Shown here piece by piece: positions 1 to 11,219 of a stretch of DNA of 64,000 nt (positions are counted from its first letter, which is position 1; each line of letters begins with the position of its first letter). Source of the stretch: Castor canadensis (lineage: Eukaryota; Chordata; Mammalia; Rodentia; Castoridae); NCBI RefSeq assembly GCF_047511655.1, contig NC_133394.1, positions 61,288,501 through 61,352,500 of the forward strand, written 5' to 3'. The position numbers and the translations under genes were made by a program. The notes beneath the pieces were generated by a model. That model saw only the letters and a list, made by a program, of their open reading frames with translations, did no database searches and was not told the origin of the DNA.

Positions 1-412
1 CACCATTAAAAGATGAGGGTCAACAAAGAGAGCATCTCACAAAGAAATTTTAACCACCACTCCAGGAAGGCATGATGTAGTTTTCCTCAGGGAATTCAAC
101 ACAGTAAGAAACATGCTTAAGAATAAATCATAAATTGAGACAAGCAGCAATTATGCTGACTGCTATCAGCCATGTTCCATTAAAAAACTATTTCATCTGA
201 AGTTACTTAGCCTATAAATAAGCAAAGCAAATTATATACGAAGAGATATTGTAGAACATTGCTTTAGTGCAAATTTATGAAAGAACTATAAATCAAGTTA
301 AAGAAAGATAAATGAATAATGTCACCTCAGAGCATCAGAATGCTTATATTGAGAACAAACCTCTGGATTATTAGCTGATACAAAGGCTTGCAAAGAATAT
401 ATGCTTCTTTGT
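1..412. other. PRSS12 intron 4, no recognised feature
   Basis: AT-rich sequence. I looked on the minus strand for the next PRSS12 exon (second half of SRCR2) here and between 905 and 4409 and did not find it, so it should lie beyond base 1. Confidence 0.5.
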
Positions 413-904
413 TGTTATGGTTTGGAAAAGAGTCCCCCAACTACTTGTGTTAAATGCTTGGTCCCCAGCCTGTGACACTATTAGGAGGTGGTGAAACAAT
501 TAAAAAGTATGTCCTAGGGCTGAGTGTGTGACTAAAGTGGTAGAGTGCCTGTCTGGCAAACGCAAAGCCTTGAGTTCACATCCCAATACTGCCAAGAAAA
601 TTTAAATACATAAACAATAAAAGAGATAGGTCCGAGTGGGAGGTCTTAGGTCATTGGAACCTCTCAAAGGGGACTGAGGAAACTGCTATCTTCCTCTTCT
701 TTTTTCTCTTCATGTCCCAGCCATGAGGCAGGCCGGTTGCTCCACCATGCTCTCCCTGCCATGATGCTTTGCCTCACCACAGGCCTAAAAGCAAAGAGGC
801 CAACTGATCATGGACTGAAACCTCTAAAACTGTAAGCCAAAATAAATCTTTCCTCTTTAAGTTGACTATCTCAGGTATCTTGCTACAGAAAGCTGACTAG
901 TACA
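413..904 (+). mobile_element. MaLR-type LTR (MST-like), with an ID-like SINE inside
   Basis: It begins TGTTATGGTTTGG and ends with a GCTGACTAGTACA-type terminus, matching the MST/MLT group of mammalian LTRs. Internal landmarks are the ...CTTGGTCCCCAGCC... segment, the CTCACCACAGGCC segment and AATAAATCTTTCCTC near the end. A tRNA-derived SINE interrupts it at about 515-605. Family name is from memory. Confidence 0.8.
515..605 (+). mobile_element. ID-like (tRNA-derived) SINE
   Basis: It contains the tRNA-like A-box region GTGGTAGAGTGCCTGTCTGG and a B-box-like GTTCACATCCC, followed by an A-rich tail, inside the LTR above. Confidence 0.65.
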
Positions 905-1889
905 TTTTATGTGGTCTTACTTGCTTTGTTGAATTCCTAGAGGAAAACTACATCATGATTAATGATTCCTTATAATCAGTTTTCCAAACATAAATCCCCT
1001 TACAGAAAGATAGCAATGAACTAATACTTTAAAAAGACACTAACACCTCATTTAACCCAGCTGTATGTTCAACATTAATAGTCTTTCTTATGATTCATCT
1101 CTATCTGCTCTCTGTGCAATGGAGTATTGTCAACATAGTCTTTAAGAGTCACCTATACAAGTGAAAAAATCTTCATCTCTCATGAAAGAACTTTATATTG
1201 CAACATGAATTTTTAGAATCACTTGGGTAACTGCAAATGTAATTAATACTCAATGTATCATTTAAATTTTATATATAATCTTCTAAACAACAAAAGCTTT
1301 CTTTTTCTCCACAGAAATATATTAATAAAAAATGGCTTACAGTTTAAACTTAGAATAATCCTTCCTGAAACTGGTAATATTAACAAGCTATTACTGTATT
1401 CTTGAAATTCTTAATATTTTTGGCAAAGACATAGGTTTCTTAGTAACTAACATGAAAATCAACAACCACTGAAGACACATAATTGATAACTCAGTGAATA
1501 TAGACATACACATTAGAGTGTTTTTAAAATATAAAAATCATGCAGCTAACTAATAAAAGTGCTGAATAGAGGAGTGGTGTTTGATGATTTCAACACCAAA
1601 TGTTCAGTAACATCTTTTAAATAAACTGTTCCTAATTAGACTAACTGAACTTGACAGCCAACATATATTGTATACATACTGTGTGTGCTAACTAAACCCT
1701 ATAAATTAGGAAATATGCTATAGATGAGAAAGCTGTTAATAGAGATGTCTTTATTATTTTTATTATTTTTTTAACTCCAAAACAAGGACTGGATCGAGGT
1801 CGTTGTAAGTTCAACCCATGTCCACAACCTTATGCCATGCTGACTCCAATACCAGTACATGAAAACTTTGATAAAAGCATTCTTGAAAG
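905..1889. other. PRSS12 intron 4, unique AT-rich sequence
   Basis: No repeat or exon recognised. A TTATTTTTATTATTTTTTT run lies near 1750. Confidence 0.45.
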
Positions 1890-3690
1890 AATGAAGACCA
1901 AGAAGAGGCCAAGATGGCAAATTGCTGAGAGACCCCAGAACACCACACTCTCATAAGCCTGAAAGATAATGTTAGGTTCATGGCAGCAAGAGGAGGTGGT
2001 CTGAGTAGCTTGCTAAATAAGAGGTTGCCAATATATAGGCAGACCACATCTACAATGACCATCCTTTGAATAAGCCTTTTAAAGTGCAAATCTACCCTAG
2101 GTGAACAGGAGCCACCAGTAACTTGCTGTGCCTCCAAGAAAACTACTGGAAAGAGCAGTTGTTCCTTTTTTCTTACCAGAGTAACCTCCAGTTCAGAAAC
2201 CATGAAAGATCCTAAAAATCAACACACAGAGTTGTGAGCCCTATAAGAGCCTGGGAAATCCCAGACTGCAGAGAAAGCGAACAATTGCTGCCTGCCACCC
2301 TCAGCACCAGCCAGATTCCCACTGATCTGAGTCCCTTCCATACCAGAGAGTGGTGCCTACAACCATTCAGGTCAGTGAACAAAAACCATACAAAACATAG
2401 CAAACAACCAATCCAGCCAGAACATAGAAATAAAGTCAAGGGAAAGATATCAGGCAACTAAAACTCTCAACTGACTAATCGACAACACATGAGCAAATCT
2501 GAAAATATCAGAATGAGAAATTTAAAAAGGCAGGGGAATATGACTCTTCAAAAGGTCAACAACCACCCAATAGAGAATCTGGTGGATAGTGAAGGAGATG
2601 AAAACTCAGATTCAGAGTTCAAAAGAATGATGATAAGAATGTTTAATGAGTTTAAAGACAACACGAAAACAAGGCAATAAATTCCAAGAGAATATGGATA
2701 AAAAGCTCAAAAGGCATAGAAACAGCTAAATGACCTCAAAGAGGACATAAACAAACATAAATCCATGTAGCAACAGCCACCTGATTTTTGACAAAAGTGC
2801 ACAAAATGTTCAATAGAGAAAAAACAACCTCTTTAATGAATATTGCTGAGAAAACTGGATATTGGCACGTGGAAGACTAAAACTAGATTCATATCTTTCA
2901 TCCTGTATAAATATCAAACCAAAGTGGATCAAGGACCTTAATTTAAGGCCTAAAATTTTGAACCTAGTCCAGGAAAGAGTAGGAACACACTGGGATATAT
3001 AGGCATAGGCAATAACTTCCTAAATGGAACACCAAATGGCTCAGCAACTAAAAGAAAGAATGACAAATGGACTACCTGAAACTAAAAGCCTTCTGTCCTG
3101 CAAAGAAAACAGGCACAGACTGAAGAGACAGCCCACAGAATGAGAGAAAGTCTTTGCCAGCTATATGTCTGACAAGTGATTAATAACCAAGCATTTATGA
3201 AGAGCTCAAAAAACTAAACTCCTAATGAATCAATGAATCAATGAAGAAGTGGGCAAATGAACCGAACAGAAATTTTTCAAAGAAAGTACAAATGGCCAAA
3301 AAACACATGAGGAACTGCTCAACATCCCTGGCCATAAAGGAGATGCAAATAAAACCACATTAAGATTCCCCCTCACTCCTGTTGGAACAGCAACCACCAA
3401 GAACACAAACAACAATAAATGCTGGTGAGGGTAAAAAGGAATCCTTATGCACTGTTGTTAGAATGTAAATTAGTACAACCACTATAGAAAACAGTATGAG
3501 GTTCCTCAAAAAACTAAAATTAGAACTACCACATGATTCAGCAATACCACTCCTAAGCATATATCTGAAAGAATGCAAGTCAGGATACAATAAAGACACT
3601 TGCACACCCATGTTTACTGCAGCATTATTCAAACTATGAAACAGCCTAGGTGCCCTACCTACAACTGATGAATGGATCAACACTCAGGGG
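1890..3690 (+). mobile_element. Internally deleted L1 LINE
   Basis: It starts with a 5'-UTR-like segment (AGAGGCCAAGATGGC near 1900, as in the other L1s here) and passes a piece of ORF1 (2489-2680, containing NSDSEFKRMMIRMFNEFKDN). Near 2760 it switches directly to the ORF2 C-terminal region (about 2765-3690). Most of ORF1 and nearly all of the endonuclease and RT are missing. It stops before the usual 3' UTR. It is non-functional. Confidence 0.75.
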
Positions 3691-4409
3691 TCAGGAAAAA
3701 GGTTATTTGGACAAAATGATATGTGCATAGGGAAGCTCTCATTGCAAGGGGCCTCCCACAAAAGACTAAATGAAGTATTTTTTAAATTTGACATTAAAAT
3801 AGTAGCTTTTAAAAGACCCTTAATATAATTTTAGATTAACTTTTACTCTTGCTATGCCAGTGTTCAGCATCACAAAAGGAAGGGATTAGGAAATATGAAG
3901 TTATAACAGCAGTCCAATAGTCACTACTGAGACCACATGGGATGCTGATTTTCACACTGCTCTCTTTGTTGCATAGCTTTCATTTCCACTCCCTACATGG
4001 AAATTACTTGCTGCATACATTAGTAAAACATCCTCTGTTTTAAGCATGCACCTAACAAATAAGGAAGCAAGTTCAAAAGTTGAGGCATTATTTGGGGAAC
4101 AGGAGTTAAGCTTCAGTTATAAGCTAACAGATTAAGTTGATGTGATTCACAGTGCTGATCATTACCTGGGAACAATATAAAAAGTAGTAAAAGCTTCTTA
4201 GTGACATAAAATCACTCTTCTTCAGACACAGGTGGGGTAAACTTACATAGTTCTCTTCTGGTAGCCTGCAGCCTACAGTACAAAGATCAAAAGGTAGTTT
4301 TTTTCTACATGTTCAAGGAAATGTGCAACTTAAACAAACAGCACCTGCCTTTGGGTATGGAAAAAAATAGATTCAAAACTTAAACAAAATAAGAGCAGTA
4401 AAAACAAAC
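3691..4409. other. PRSS12 intron 4, unique sequence next to exon 4
   Basis: No exon or repeat recognised apart from simple AT richness. Confidence 0.4.
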
Positions 4410-4560
4410 CCGAGGCCCAGCTGCCTTCAGATCACTTCTGCATCTGCATCATCCCATTGGTCGTCACAGATGGTCCCCCACTGGCCAGCATGGTACAGCT
4501 CCACTCGACCTTCACACCAGCTGCTCCCATCAGCAAGGCGAATGACAGGCAATGCTGGAC
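4410..4560 (-). pseudogene. PRSS12: PRSS12 exon 4 (SRCR domain 2 first half) with premature stop
   Basis: Acceptor CCCACTGCACAG and donor GTTTGT flank 151 nt reading [20 protein letters not shown], then [20 protein letters not shown], stop, RQLGL. This matches human SRCR2 almost residue for residue. The only severe change is TGC to TGA at 4427-4429, removing the conserved cysteine of the V-I-C-R-Q-L-G motif and ending the frame. The exon is otherwise well preserved. Taken alone it could be mistaken for a sequencing error; with the upstream lesions it fits a dead gene. Confidence 0.93.
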
Positions 4561-4891
4561 CTGTGCAGTGGGAAATTTAAAACAGGTTAAACCTGGTTTT
4601 GCATCAACCCCTAATATTTATTAAGCCAAACAAGTGGTATGAACATACACATGTATATCTAATATATATTACGGTACTGCAAATCAAATTATTTTCATAC
4701 AAAAAGCCCTTCAGAGGAAATAGGCTAAATTCACTTTTCTACAACAACCTCAGAAACTAGAAAAGATTCACAAAAAACTGCAGATTACTGGAAACATGAT
4801 TAATGTTTTACAGTGGTGTAGTACAGGCATTGATTTTTTATTTTATTTAAAGCAACTTGGGCATTACCAACATATTATTTATTTATATACC

Positions 4892-5103
4892 TATTTGGTA
4901 GGACTGGGTTTTAAATTCAAGGCTTTGCATGTATAACACAGGTGCTCTACCACTTAAGCCACACCTCCAGTCCATTTTTCTCTGGTTATTTTGGAAATGG
5001 GGTCTCAAGAACTATTTGTCCAAGTTGGCCTCCACCCAAGATCCTTCCAATCTAGTCTCCCAAGTTGCTAGGATTATAGGCATGAGCCATCAGTGCCCAG
5101 GAA
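4892..5103 (-). mobile_element. B1-ID composite SINE
   Basis: Read on the minus strand it has a B1/7SL-like left part (AATCCTAGCAACTTGGGAG-type) and an ID-like right part ending in a GTTCAAACCC-like B box with an A-rich tail. On the plus strand the diagnostic segment is GTGCTCTACCACTTAAGCC. Confidence 0.8.
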
Positions 5104-5559
5104 CCAAATATGTAATTATTAAGAATGGTACTTGTGTCTATAACCTAGCTATTTACAGTACAGAAGTACAGAATTATTTTTATATTTGTAGAAACCAAGT
5201 CAAAATTACCATTGAAGTCATTACAGCAAGTTGGTGGATATTATGGCCTGGATTTCCAAAATACAATATTGAAAATTCTTTTGGGCATGAATCAGTTCAA
5301 ATTCATTTCCTCTGTTAAAGAACCACCAGTGATGGCTACACTCCCATAGTCTGCAGTAGCCTGATTCAGCCCTTGTCAGTCCCCAAACTTCTCTGCCTCC
5401 ATGCTGGACTACAACATCCTCAGCCTTCTGTCCCCACAATTCTTCACATTGGTTCTCACCTCAGAGTCCTGTTCTTGCTGTGCTTCTGCTTGAAATAAAG
5501 TCCCACAGATGCTGACACAGTTGCCTTCTCCGCATGTGGTGCTTAACTCTGAAAGGTCT

Positions 5560-5805
5560 CTTCTCAGTAGGCCTGACCTGATTGCCTTAGCTAAATCTGA
5601 ACTTCCTAAGGCACTTCCCACCATATTGCCTAATTCTGTCTTCCTCACAGTATTTACTTTATCTAAAACTGTCACTCATTATTTGCATGAAATTATCCCT
5701 CTTGGCTAGAATAGACAAAAATACTGCCTATCCTTCTTACTTTTGTATTTCAGGCACCTAGTATACAGAAGGCATGTAATAAGTATTTGTTGACTAGCTG
5801 ATTTA
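5560..5805 (+). repeat. Ancient MIR/L2-era repeat
   Basis: The segment ending TAATAAGTATTTGTTGACT after GGCACCTAGTATACAGAAGG matches the common 3' end of L2/MIR elements (recalled consensus ...GTAGGTGCTCAATAAATATTTGTTG). It is diverged and its boundaries are uncertain. The rest of 5104-6195 shows nothing recognisable. Confidence 0.5.
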
Positions 5806-6195
5806 GCAAGTGATGCTAAAAACCTACAAGGATACCTCAAACAAGGAAAAATAATACACAAGGTCTATGCATTCAGGTTAACAAACAGATGTTAACCATC
5901 TTCAGATATAAGGTGTTGCAATGAACACCCCTAGGTCACTCTAGGTGTACTAAACAGAGCCTGTCCTCAAGAATTTTATTGCCTAAGGATGTGGATTAAA
6001 TGAGTAAAGATAGGAGACTATCAAAACAAAACAAAACAAAAAAAAACTGCTGTAGTTTAGAAACAAAGGAGCTTATATTAGTTGGAGGTCATTAGGGAAT
6101 CCCTTGGAAAAAGATGGACAGAGGGATTTTGGAAGTCAGAGAAGAGGAAGTGTGTTCCAGCAAAATGAATAGTTTGAACAAAAGAATAGAAGCAA

Positions 6196-6410
6196 TCTGG
6201 GTACTGGTGTCCCACGCCTATAATCCTAGCTATTTGGGAGGCAGAGATCAGAAGGATCTCTGCCCAGACAAATAGTTCGCAAGACCCTATCTCAAAAATA
6301 CCCAACACAAAAAAGGGTCGGTGGAGTGGTTCAAACAGTAGAAAGCCTGCATAGAAAACATGAGCCCCTGAGCTCAAACCCCAGTGCTGCCAAAAAAAAA
6401 AAAAAAAAAG
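6196..6410 (+). mobile_element. B1-ID composite SINE with poly(A) tail
   Basis: Left part: CACGCCTATAATCCTAGCTA then GGAGGCAGAGATCAG. Right part: GTCGGTGGAGTGGTTCAAAC and CTCAAACCCCAGTGCTGCC, followed by 18 A. A short AGAAGCAA duplication appears on both sides. Confidence 0.85.
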
Positions 6411-6429
6411 AAGCAAAAGTTGAACATGT

Positions 6430-7927
6430 TTGGGAAACAATAAGGTAGCCTGATTTTGCTGGACTAAAGGATGTAATATGGTAAAAATGAACAGGTTGGG
6501 TCGTGCATATTTTGCTAATCATTTACCCATATGAAATATGCTTCTAATTCTCCACAGTGTGAGTGGTTGTCAGTAAGTGACATCTGGATATTCATAGTTA
6601 AATTTAAATATCATATTTAAGTATGACAGCAGAAATTCAAATGGATAAATATTTGCATATACTTACATACTGATATTTATACTATAGTTTACTTATATAA
6701 CTCATGCTTACAATTTGTAAAAGGATAAAAACGGACTTGATATATATGACTGAATGATGACACACAATTCTCGTTATGATGTCTATGTATGATGTGTATT
6801 TTTCCTTTAAAATTTGGAATATACAGAAAAATGATAGAAAATGTATTTTTTCTTAATCAATATACTCTCTTTGCCATGGTAATCTTGGAGATAATAAAAA
6901 AATTTTTTTGAGAGGAAATTTCAAATCACCTAGAACTTAAAGCCTTTTTGACATATTACCTTTCATTTTGCAATTATGTCATACTTTATTTTAAAACATG
7001 TTTTTTTTCCTGGTTGTTAAAATGTAGAAAACATAGAAAACCACAAGGATAAAACTGAGATAGTATCCTCATTTTCTTAACAAACACACAAAAAACGTTT
7101 GAAAGGAAATTTAGTAAAGGAATTGACTCATATTTTACTTTATAGATAAATAAAACTCTCCACGTTTTCATTTACATTGCTGCTAGTTCCTATGTCCAAC
7201 CCTTGTACACGATCTACCTCCTAAGTACTGGGAAAGCTACAATTACCAGATGACAAGACACTAAATGTAATTCCCAAATTAAAAAAATGTATTAAAGATC
7301 TGTCACTGTGCCCTAAGACAAATTCTTACTTGGTCTCTGTTTGTCTTGTGGTGGGAGCTTTTCTTATGCCACCCCACTCCCACCTTCCAGATAACTGTGC
7401 TCAAACAAAAACCACTTCCCGAGCTGCCCACTAGCATGTCAAGTCCTGGGACATCTGGTCATGCTGCTGTCTCCATGGAAAATACAAAATGCAGCACTGT
7501 AAGATGTGATAACCTCAGACTGTGGTCTATAACAATAACTGTGCTCCCCAGAAAAACCCATGTACCAACTTAAAGAATAGCTGTTCATTCCTCTGAATAT
7601 GTTTATATGAACATATAAATAAATATTTTGTACTTAAACCATACTGTTAATTACCACACACCTAGTAAGGAGTCTATAAGAAGCTAACAATCCATTTTTA
7701 GGGAATGTTACAATCAAAGAACACTGATACATGATTATACTTTTACATAAAGTTGTATTTTGTATTTGGCTTCAAGATAATGATTTCCCATTTTGTTTCC
7801 ATCATGATTTCCCATTTCCAAAACAAGTGTTACTTATCCAGTATGAAATATTTCTGTAACAAAACTTACTATTTGAAAACCAAATAAAATTCAAAGAGTT
7901 AGATGCACTCATGTTGAAGACTGTCTT
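6430..7927. other. PRSS12 intron 3, AT-rich unique sequence
   Basis: No exon or repeat recognised. A G/C-richer patch at 7340-7570 with a short plus-strand frame has no protein-like features that I can name. Confidence 0.4.
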
Positions 7928-8016
7928 TCTTCTTTTTTTCCATACTGGTTATTGAACCCAGGGTCTCACACATGATAGGCAAGTGCACTACCACTGAACT
8001 GCACCTCCTGTCCTGA
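7928..8016 (-). mobile_element. ID-type SINE (monomer)
   Basis: On the plus strand a poly(T) run is followed by GGTTATTGAACCCAGGGTCT and TAGGCAAGTGCACTACCACT, the reverse of ID B and A boxes. It lies about 130 bp beyond the 3' end of PRSS12 exon 3. Confidence 0.75.
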
Positions 8017-8149
8017 AGATTATGTCATTGAATGATGAAATATGATGATTTAAATTTATTTCTGCACTTAAACTCATTAAGGGAATGATTTAACTAGAGC
8101 ACTTTTATCATTTGGAATCATGAAACTAAAACAAAATAATTTTTTGATC

Positions 8150-8327
8150 CATGGAAAAAGCTACACATGACAGCAGCTGCCATCTCCTGAGGACACACCT
8201 GCCCTGCCAGATGTCTTTTTCACAAAGCAATATATTTTCTTCATCTCCTTGGCAACAGATATTGCTCCAATAAATGGGAATAAGGGCCCATCCAGAAAAC
8301 AGGGCTTATTTTACTATTCCTTTTCTT
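8150..8327 (-). pseudogene. PRSS12: PRSS12 exon 3 (SRCR domain 1 second half)
   Basis: Acceptor GTATTTCCAG precedes the exon. The stretch IPIYWSN, then C-Q-GDEENILLCEKDIWQG, is nearly identical to human neurotrypsin. The lesions are: TAA at 8306-8308 where human has the glutamine of KQTPF; loss of one nucleotide near 8198-8201, just after IWQG, so the following VCPQKMAAAVTC-like codons read in another frame; and GATCAA where the donor GT should follow the final G at 8150. Exon length is 178 nt against 179 expected, consistent with a single-base deletion. Local similarity is still high, so decay looks only moderate in age. Confidence 0.92.
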
Positions 8328-8574
8328 CTGGAAATACAGATTTATCAAGTGTAAGCAAAATTTTTTGACCAGAGTATTTGGATTTTTAAAGATGGGAGAA
8401 ATCAATAAAGATGGATGGGAAGGAAGGAATGGAAAAAGCACTAGATTATATAAATTTCAAGGGAATAAAAACATGAGATTAGAATTGGATTGATTAAATA
8501 GTAACTTTGTGATCAATCTTGAATAGATATTTGTATGAGCTTTCACTATATAAGACTGATCTGGAAGAAAATGA

Positions 8575-8730
8575 TGAAGTTATTGGTGTAAAAGGGGAGT
8601 CTGTGTGGTTTTGTGCAAGAAGTGTGTCACCAGGACCAGTGAGGCTTGAATGCTGGTCTGGACTCAGCTAACAATCACACTGAGCTGTAAGTCCCTCTAA
8701 GGCTGTGTCTTCTAACGTGTAAAAAGAGAA
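8575..8730 (+). repeat. Possible MIR
   Basis: The order CTGGACTCAGCTAACAATC, TGAGCTGTAAGTCCCTCTAA, TGTGTCTTCTAACGTGTAAA resembles the MIR core. Very diverged. The rest of 8328-10044 (PRSS12 intron 2) is AT-rich unique sequence. Confidence 0.4.
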
Positions 8731-10044
8731 GTCAGCATGGTTGAAGACTTTTTCCTACTCCAATATTTTGGATTACCCTTTTCAAATGGATTATTATTAC
8801 ATCCAAGAACAGTAATATATAGAGAAGACCCATTAGCATTTAAAAATATCTTTTATATAGAATTGTGCTGGCAAGACTGCGACACTGATTAATAAAATAA
8901 TAACATGCAGATGGGATCCTCTTTTGGCTCTTCTATTCCACATATTTTTATAGATAAACTCTGATGTGTACAAATTGATATTAAATGTTAAAAAGATTCC
9001 AAAATTGTATGATTAATATGGTAATCTCTATAATTGTCTCCCTCTACAGCTTTCATCAAGCAAACAGTGAACATTTGGGAGCTATCCAAAATAAGAATGT
9101 ATCTTCACAGCACCGTAGCTGTGCAATTATTGTGCAATTCTTGTATATAAAAACAATAGTCACCAGAAGATGATATAAGCAATCAGATGGACTTACTTGA
9201 AGTTTATGTTTGCTGGATGATAGTTCAGAGCCTGTGGTCAGTCAAAAGACTAATAACTACAACTATGCTATCGTTCTCGTTCTCTTTGTGTCTCATAGGA
9301 TATTGTATTCTTTTCTGATTTTCAGGGTAGAGAAAGCACATGTGGGTATGTACACTGACACCCAACATACAAATTTATTACATTGGCTGGCTCTCAAAGG
9401 AGAATGCCTCAAATAAGCATTCTTTAAGGCTTGCCCACCCACCATTGACTGTTTGTAGGATGAAATATTCATTGATGAAATCAGCAATGAACATTTACAA
9501 GCACCATACACTTCATAGGCCCTGACCTCCCTTACTCTTTCACTACTTTTTACCAACTCCCATTAAAGAAAAATAATTAATTTTAATATAGTAAATTAAC
9601 CTTATTTGCTGCTCTAATAGAACCTAAAGTCTGAACAAATCTTAGGCCTTCAGATTTGTCTTTATTAAGAACTCAATCTCCATCTTCCCAGTGGGGAGAC
9701 AGAAGGAATTTGGCAAATTGAAGTTCAACCTCTTCACTTGAATCATCATTCTACCTATTAACACTCATTGATTATTAATCCAAAATATTTGCAAGCTGCA
9801 AAGCCTTTTCCAGCTTTTAGACCTGTACTTTTCATAATAAGATAGCTTCCATGCTTTCTGAAAACAAAGGCCAAGAAAAACACATATGTGTACTTAAGAA
9901 AAACATAAGATGCAAAAAAGGAACAATAAGAAGAACAAGAATAAAACCTTTTATTCCAAAATGGAGCCTTCTCCTCCTGGAAAAATCCTATGGTGAAAAA
10001 CATAAAGATGTTGGAACTGGTGGGAGTAAGTAAACAGTGGTCCA

Positions 10045-10135
10045 TTTTACAGTACTAGGATTTGAACTCAGGGCCTCATGCTTGCTAGGCAGGAGCTCTT
10101 GAGCCACTCCACTAGCCAATTCTTTTGTGTGTGTG

Positions 10136-10172
<37 letters not shown>

Positions 10173-10318
10173 GTGCGCGTGTGCACGCGTGTGTGTTGGG
10201 TATTTTCAAGATAGGGTCTGGAAAACTATTTGCCCAGGGCTGGCTTCGAACCACAATATTCCTGATCTTTGCCTCCTGAGAAGCTAGCATCACGGATGTG
10301 AGCCTCCAGCTACCAGCT
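10045..10318 (-). mobile_element. B1-ID composite SINE with an expanded (TG)n between its halves
   Basis: The ID half lies at 10060-10118 (GGGCCTCATGCTTGCTAGGC in the reverse sense). A TG/CG-repeat tract follows at 10125-10197. The B1 half is at 10198-10318 (AGGGTCTGGAAAACTATTTG, TGGCTTCGAACCACAATATT). The microsatellite sits exactly at the module junction. Confidence 0.8.
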
Positions 10319-10351
10319 ACACTGGTTCATTTTAAAGACAGTGCATATAAC

Positions 10352-10400
10352 CCAGGCACCATGGCTCAAACCTACAATCCTAGCTACTGGGGAGGCTGAC
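10352..10400 (+). mobile_element. SINE fragment
   Basis: CACCATGGCTCAAACCTACA followed by ATCCTAGCTACTGGGGAGGC is the left end of the composite SINE family. It stops after about 50 bp. Nothing further is recognised up to PRSS12 exon 2 at 11115. Confidence 0.6.
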
Positions 10401-11114
10401 AGAAGGAGTCACCTCCCACAGGACCTTCTCACTGCAGGAACCTAAGTCCTGGACATAACTCTTTACTCATCAGGTGATGACAGCACAGGAAGCATTGTCT
10501 CTTTCACATACCAAGAAATGGGATTTGTGGGAGGCTGAAAGTAGAAAGCTAAAAGCAAATGATAGCAACTAAGAACGGCACAGATATCATAATTCACAGA
10601 GTAAATGACTTGCTTCCTAGGCCTAAACAATTATTTTGTTAAAAACAATGATCAAAAGATTCTTTAAGGTTTTGCCCATGACAATCAGCCCATTTCCTAG
10701 TTCACCAGAGGTGGTAATGTGTGAAGTACATTTGTGTGTGGGGAAAAATTGGTTTCTTCCATTTGGGGACCTCTCTTTCCAGCTCTTTTGTGAAAAGAGA
10801 GAATGAGCAAAGTGACAATAAGGAAGGAAGAATGGCTGCCTAGAACACACCTAATATTTATGGTACGGCCTATTGCTCTATAAACCTACACAGCATGTTA
10901 CTGTTCTGAATACTGTAAGCAACTGTAACATGATAGTATTTGTGCATCTCAGCAGATTAACATGAGAAAGGCAAAATGAAATTACTAGGTGAGAGGGATT
11001 TTTCAGTTCCATTATAATCTTAAGGGACCACCATCTCTTATGTGGACAAAAATGTCATCAAGCAGTACACAACTGTCTTAGCAAACTGATTGGGTCAGAT
11101 GTGGGTGAACTCAC

Positions 11115-11206
11115 GCCAACTGCAGCTATTGACAAGTAACTGATACATCAGGATCATCCTGGGGGCTGTTATAGACTGTGCCCCAACCTTCATCTCCCCT
11201 GTGCCT
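11115..11206 (-). pseudogene. PRSS12: PRSS12 exon 2, 3' part (SRCR domain 1 first half)
   Basis: After the L1 and its duplicated target site, the exon continues with G-T, then a gap of about 10 nt relative to the human codons (junction within 11186-11199). It then reads WGTV-Y-NS-PQ-DDPDVSVTCQ-stop-LQL, matching human SRCR1 WGTVCSSHWDDSDASVICHQLQL. The conserved cysteine is tyrosine (11171-11173), the conserved tryptophan is glutamine, and the glutamine of HQLQL is TAG (11126-11128). The donor GTGAGT follows at 11114 and is intact. Without the L1 and one TSD copy the exon would be 129 nt against an expected 139, so the frame is broken even apart from the LINE. Confidence 0.9.
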
Positions 11207-11219
11207 TCAAACTCACTTT
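11207..11219. repeat. Target-site duplication of the exon-2 L1 (left copy)
   Basis: The 13 bases TCAAACTCACTTT are identical to 13897-13909. They are PRSS12 exon sequence (the codons for S-E-F in reverse) duplicated on insertion. Confidence 0.92.

Noticed and set aside
1..4409. Next PRSS12 exon (second half of SRCR2)
   Set aside because: Scanned by eye for reverse-complement codons of WHQ-Y-FGEG and CPKSSWGEHNC-like sequence and found none; it is probably outside the window.
4429..4431. Exon 4 stop as a plain sequencing error
   Set aside because: It cannot be excluded for this base alone, but three other stops, two frame breaks and an L1 with a TSD in the same gene make error an unlikely overall explanation.
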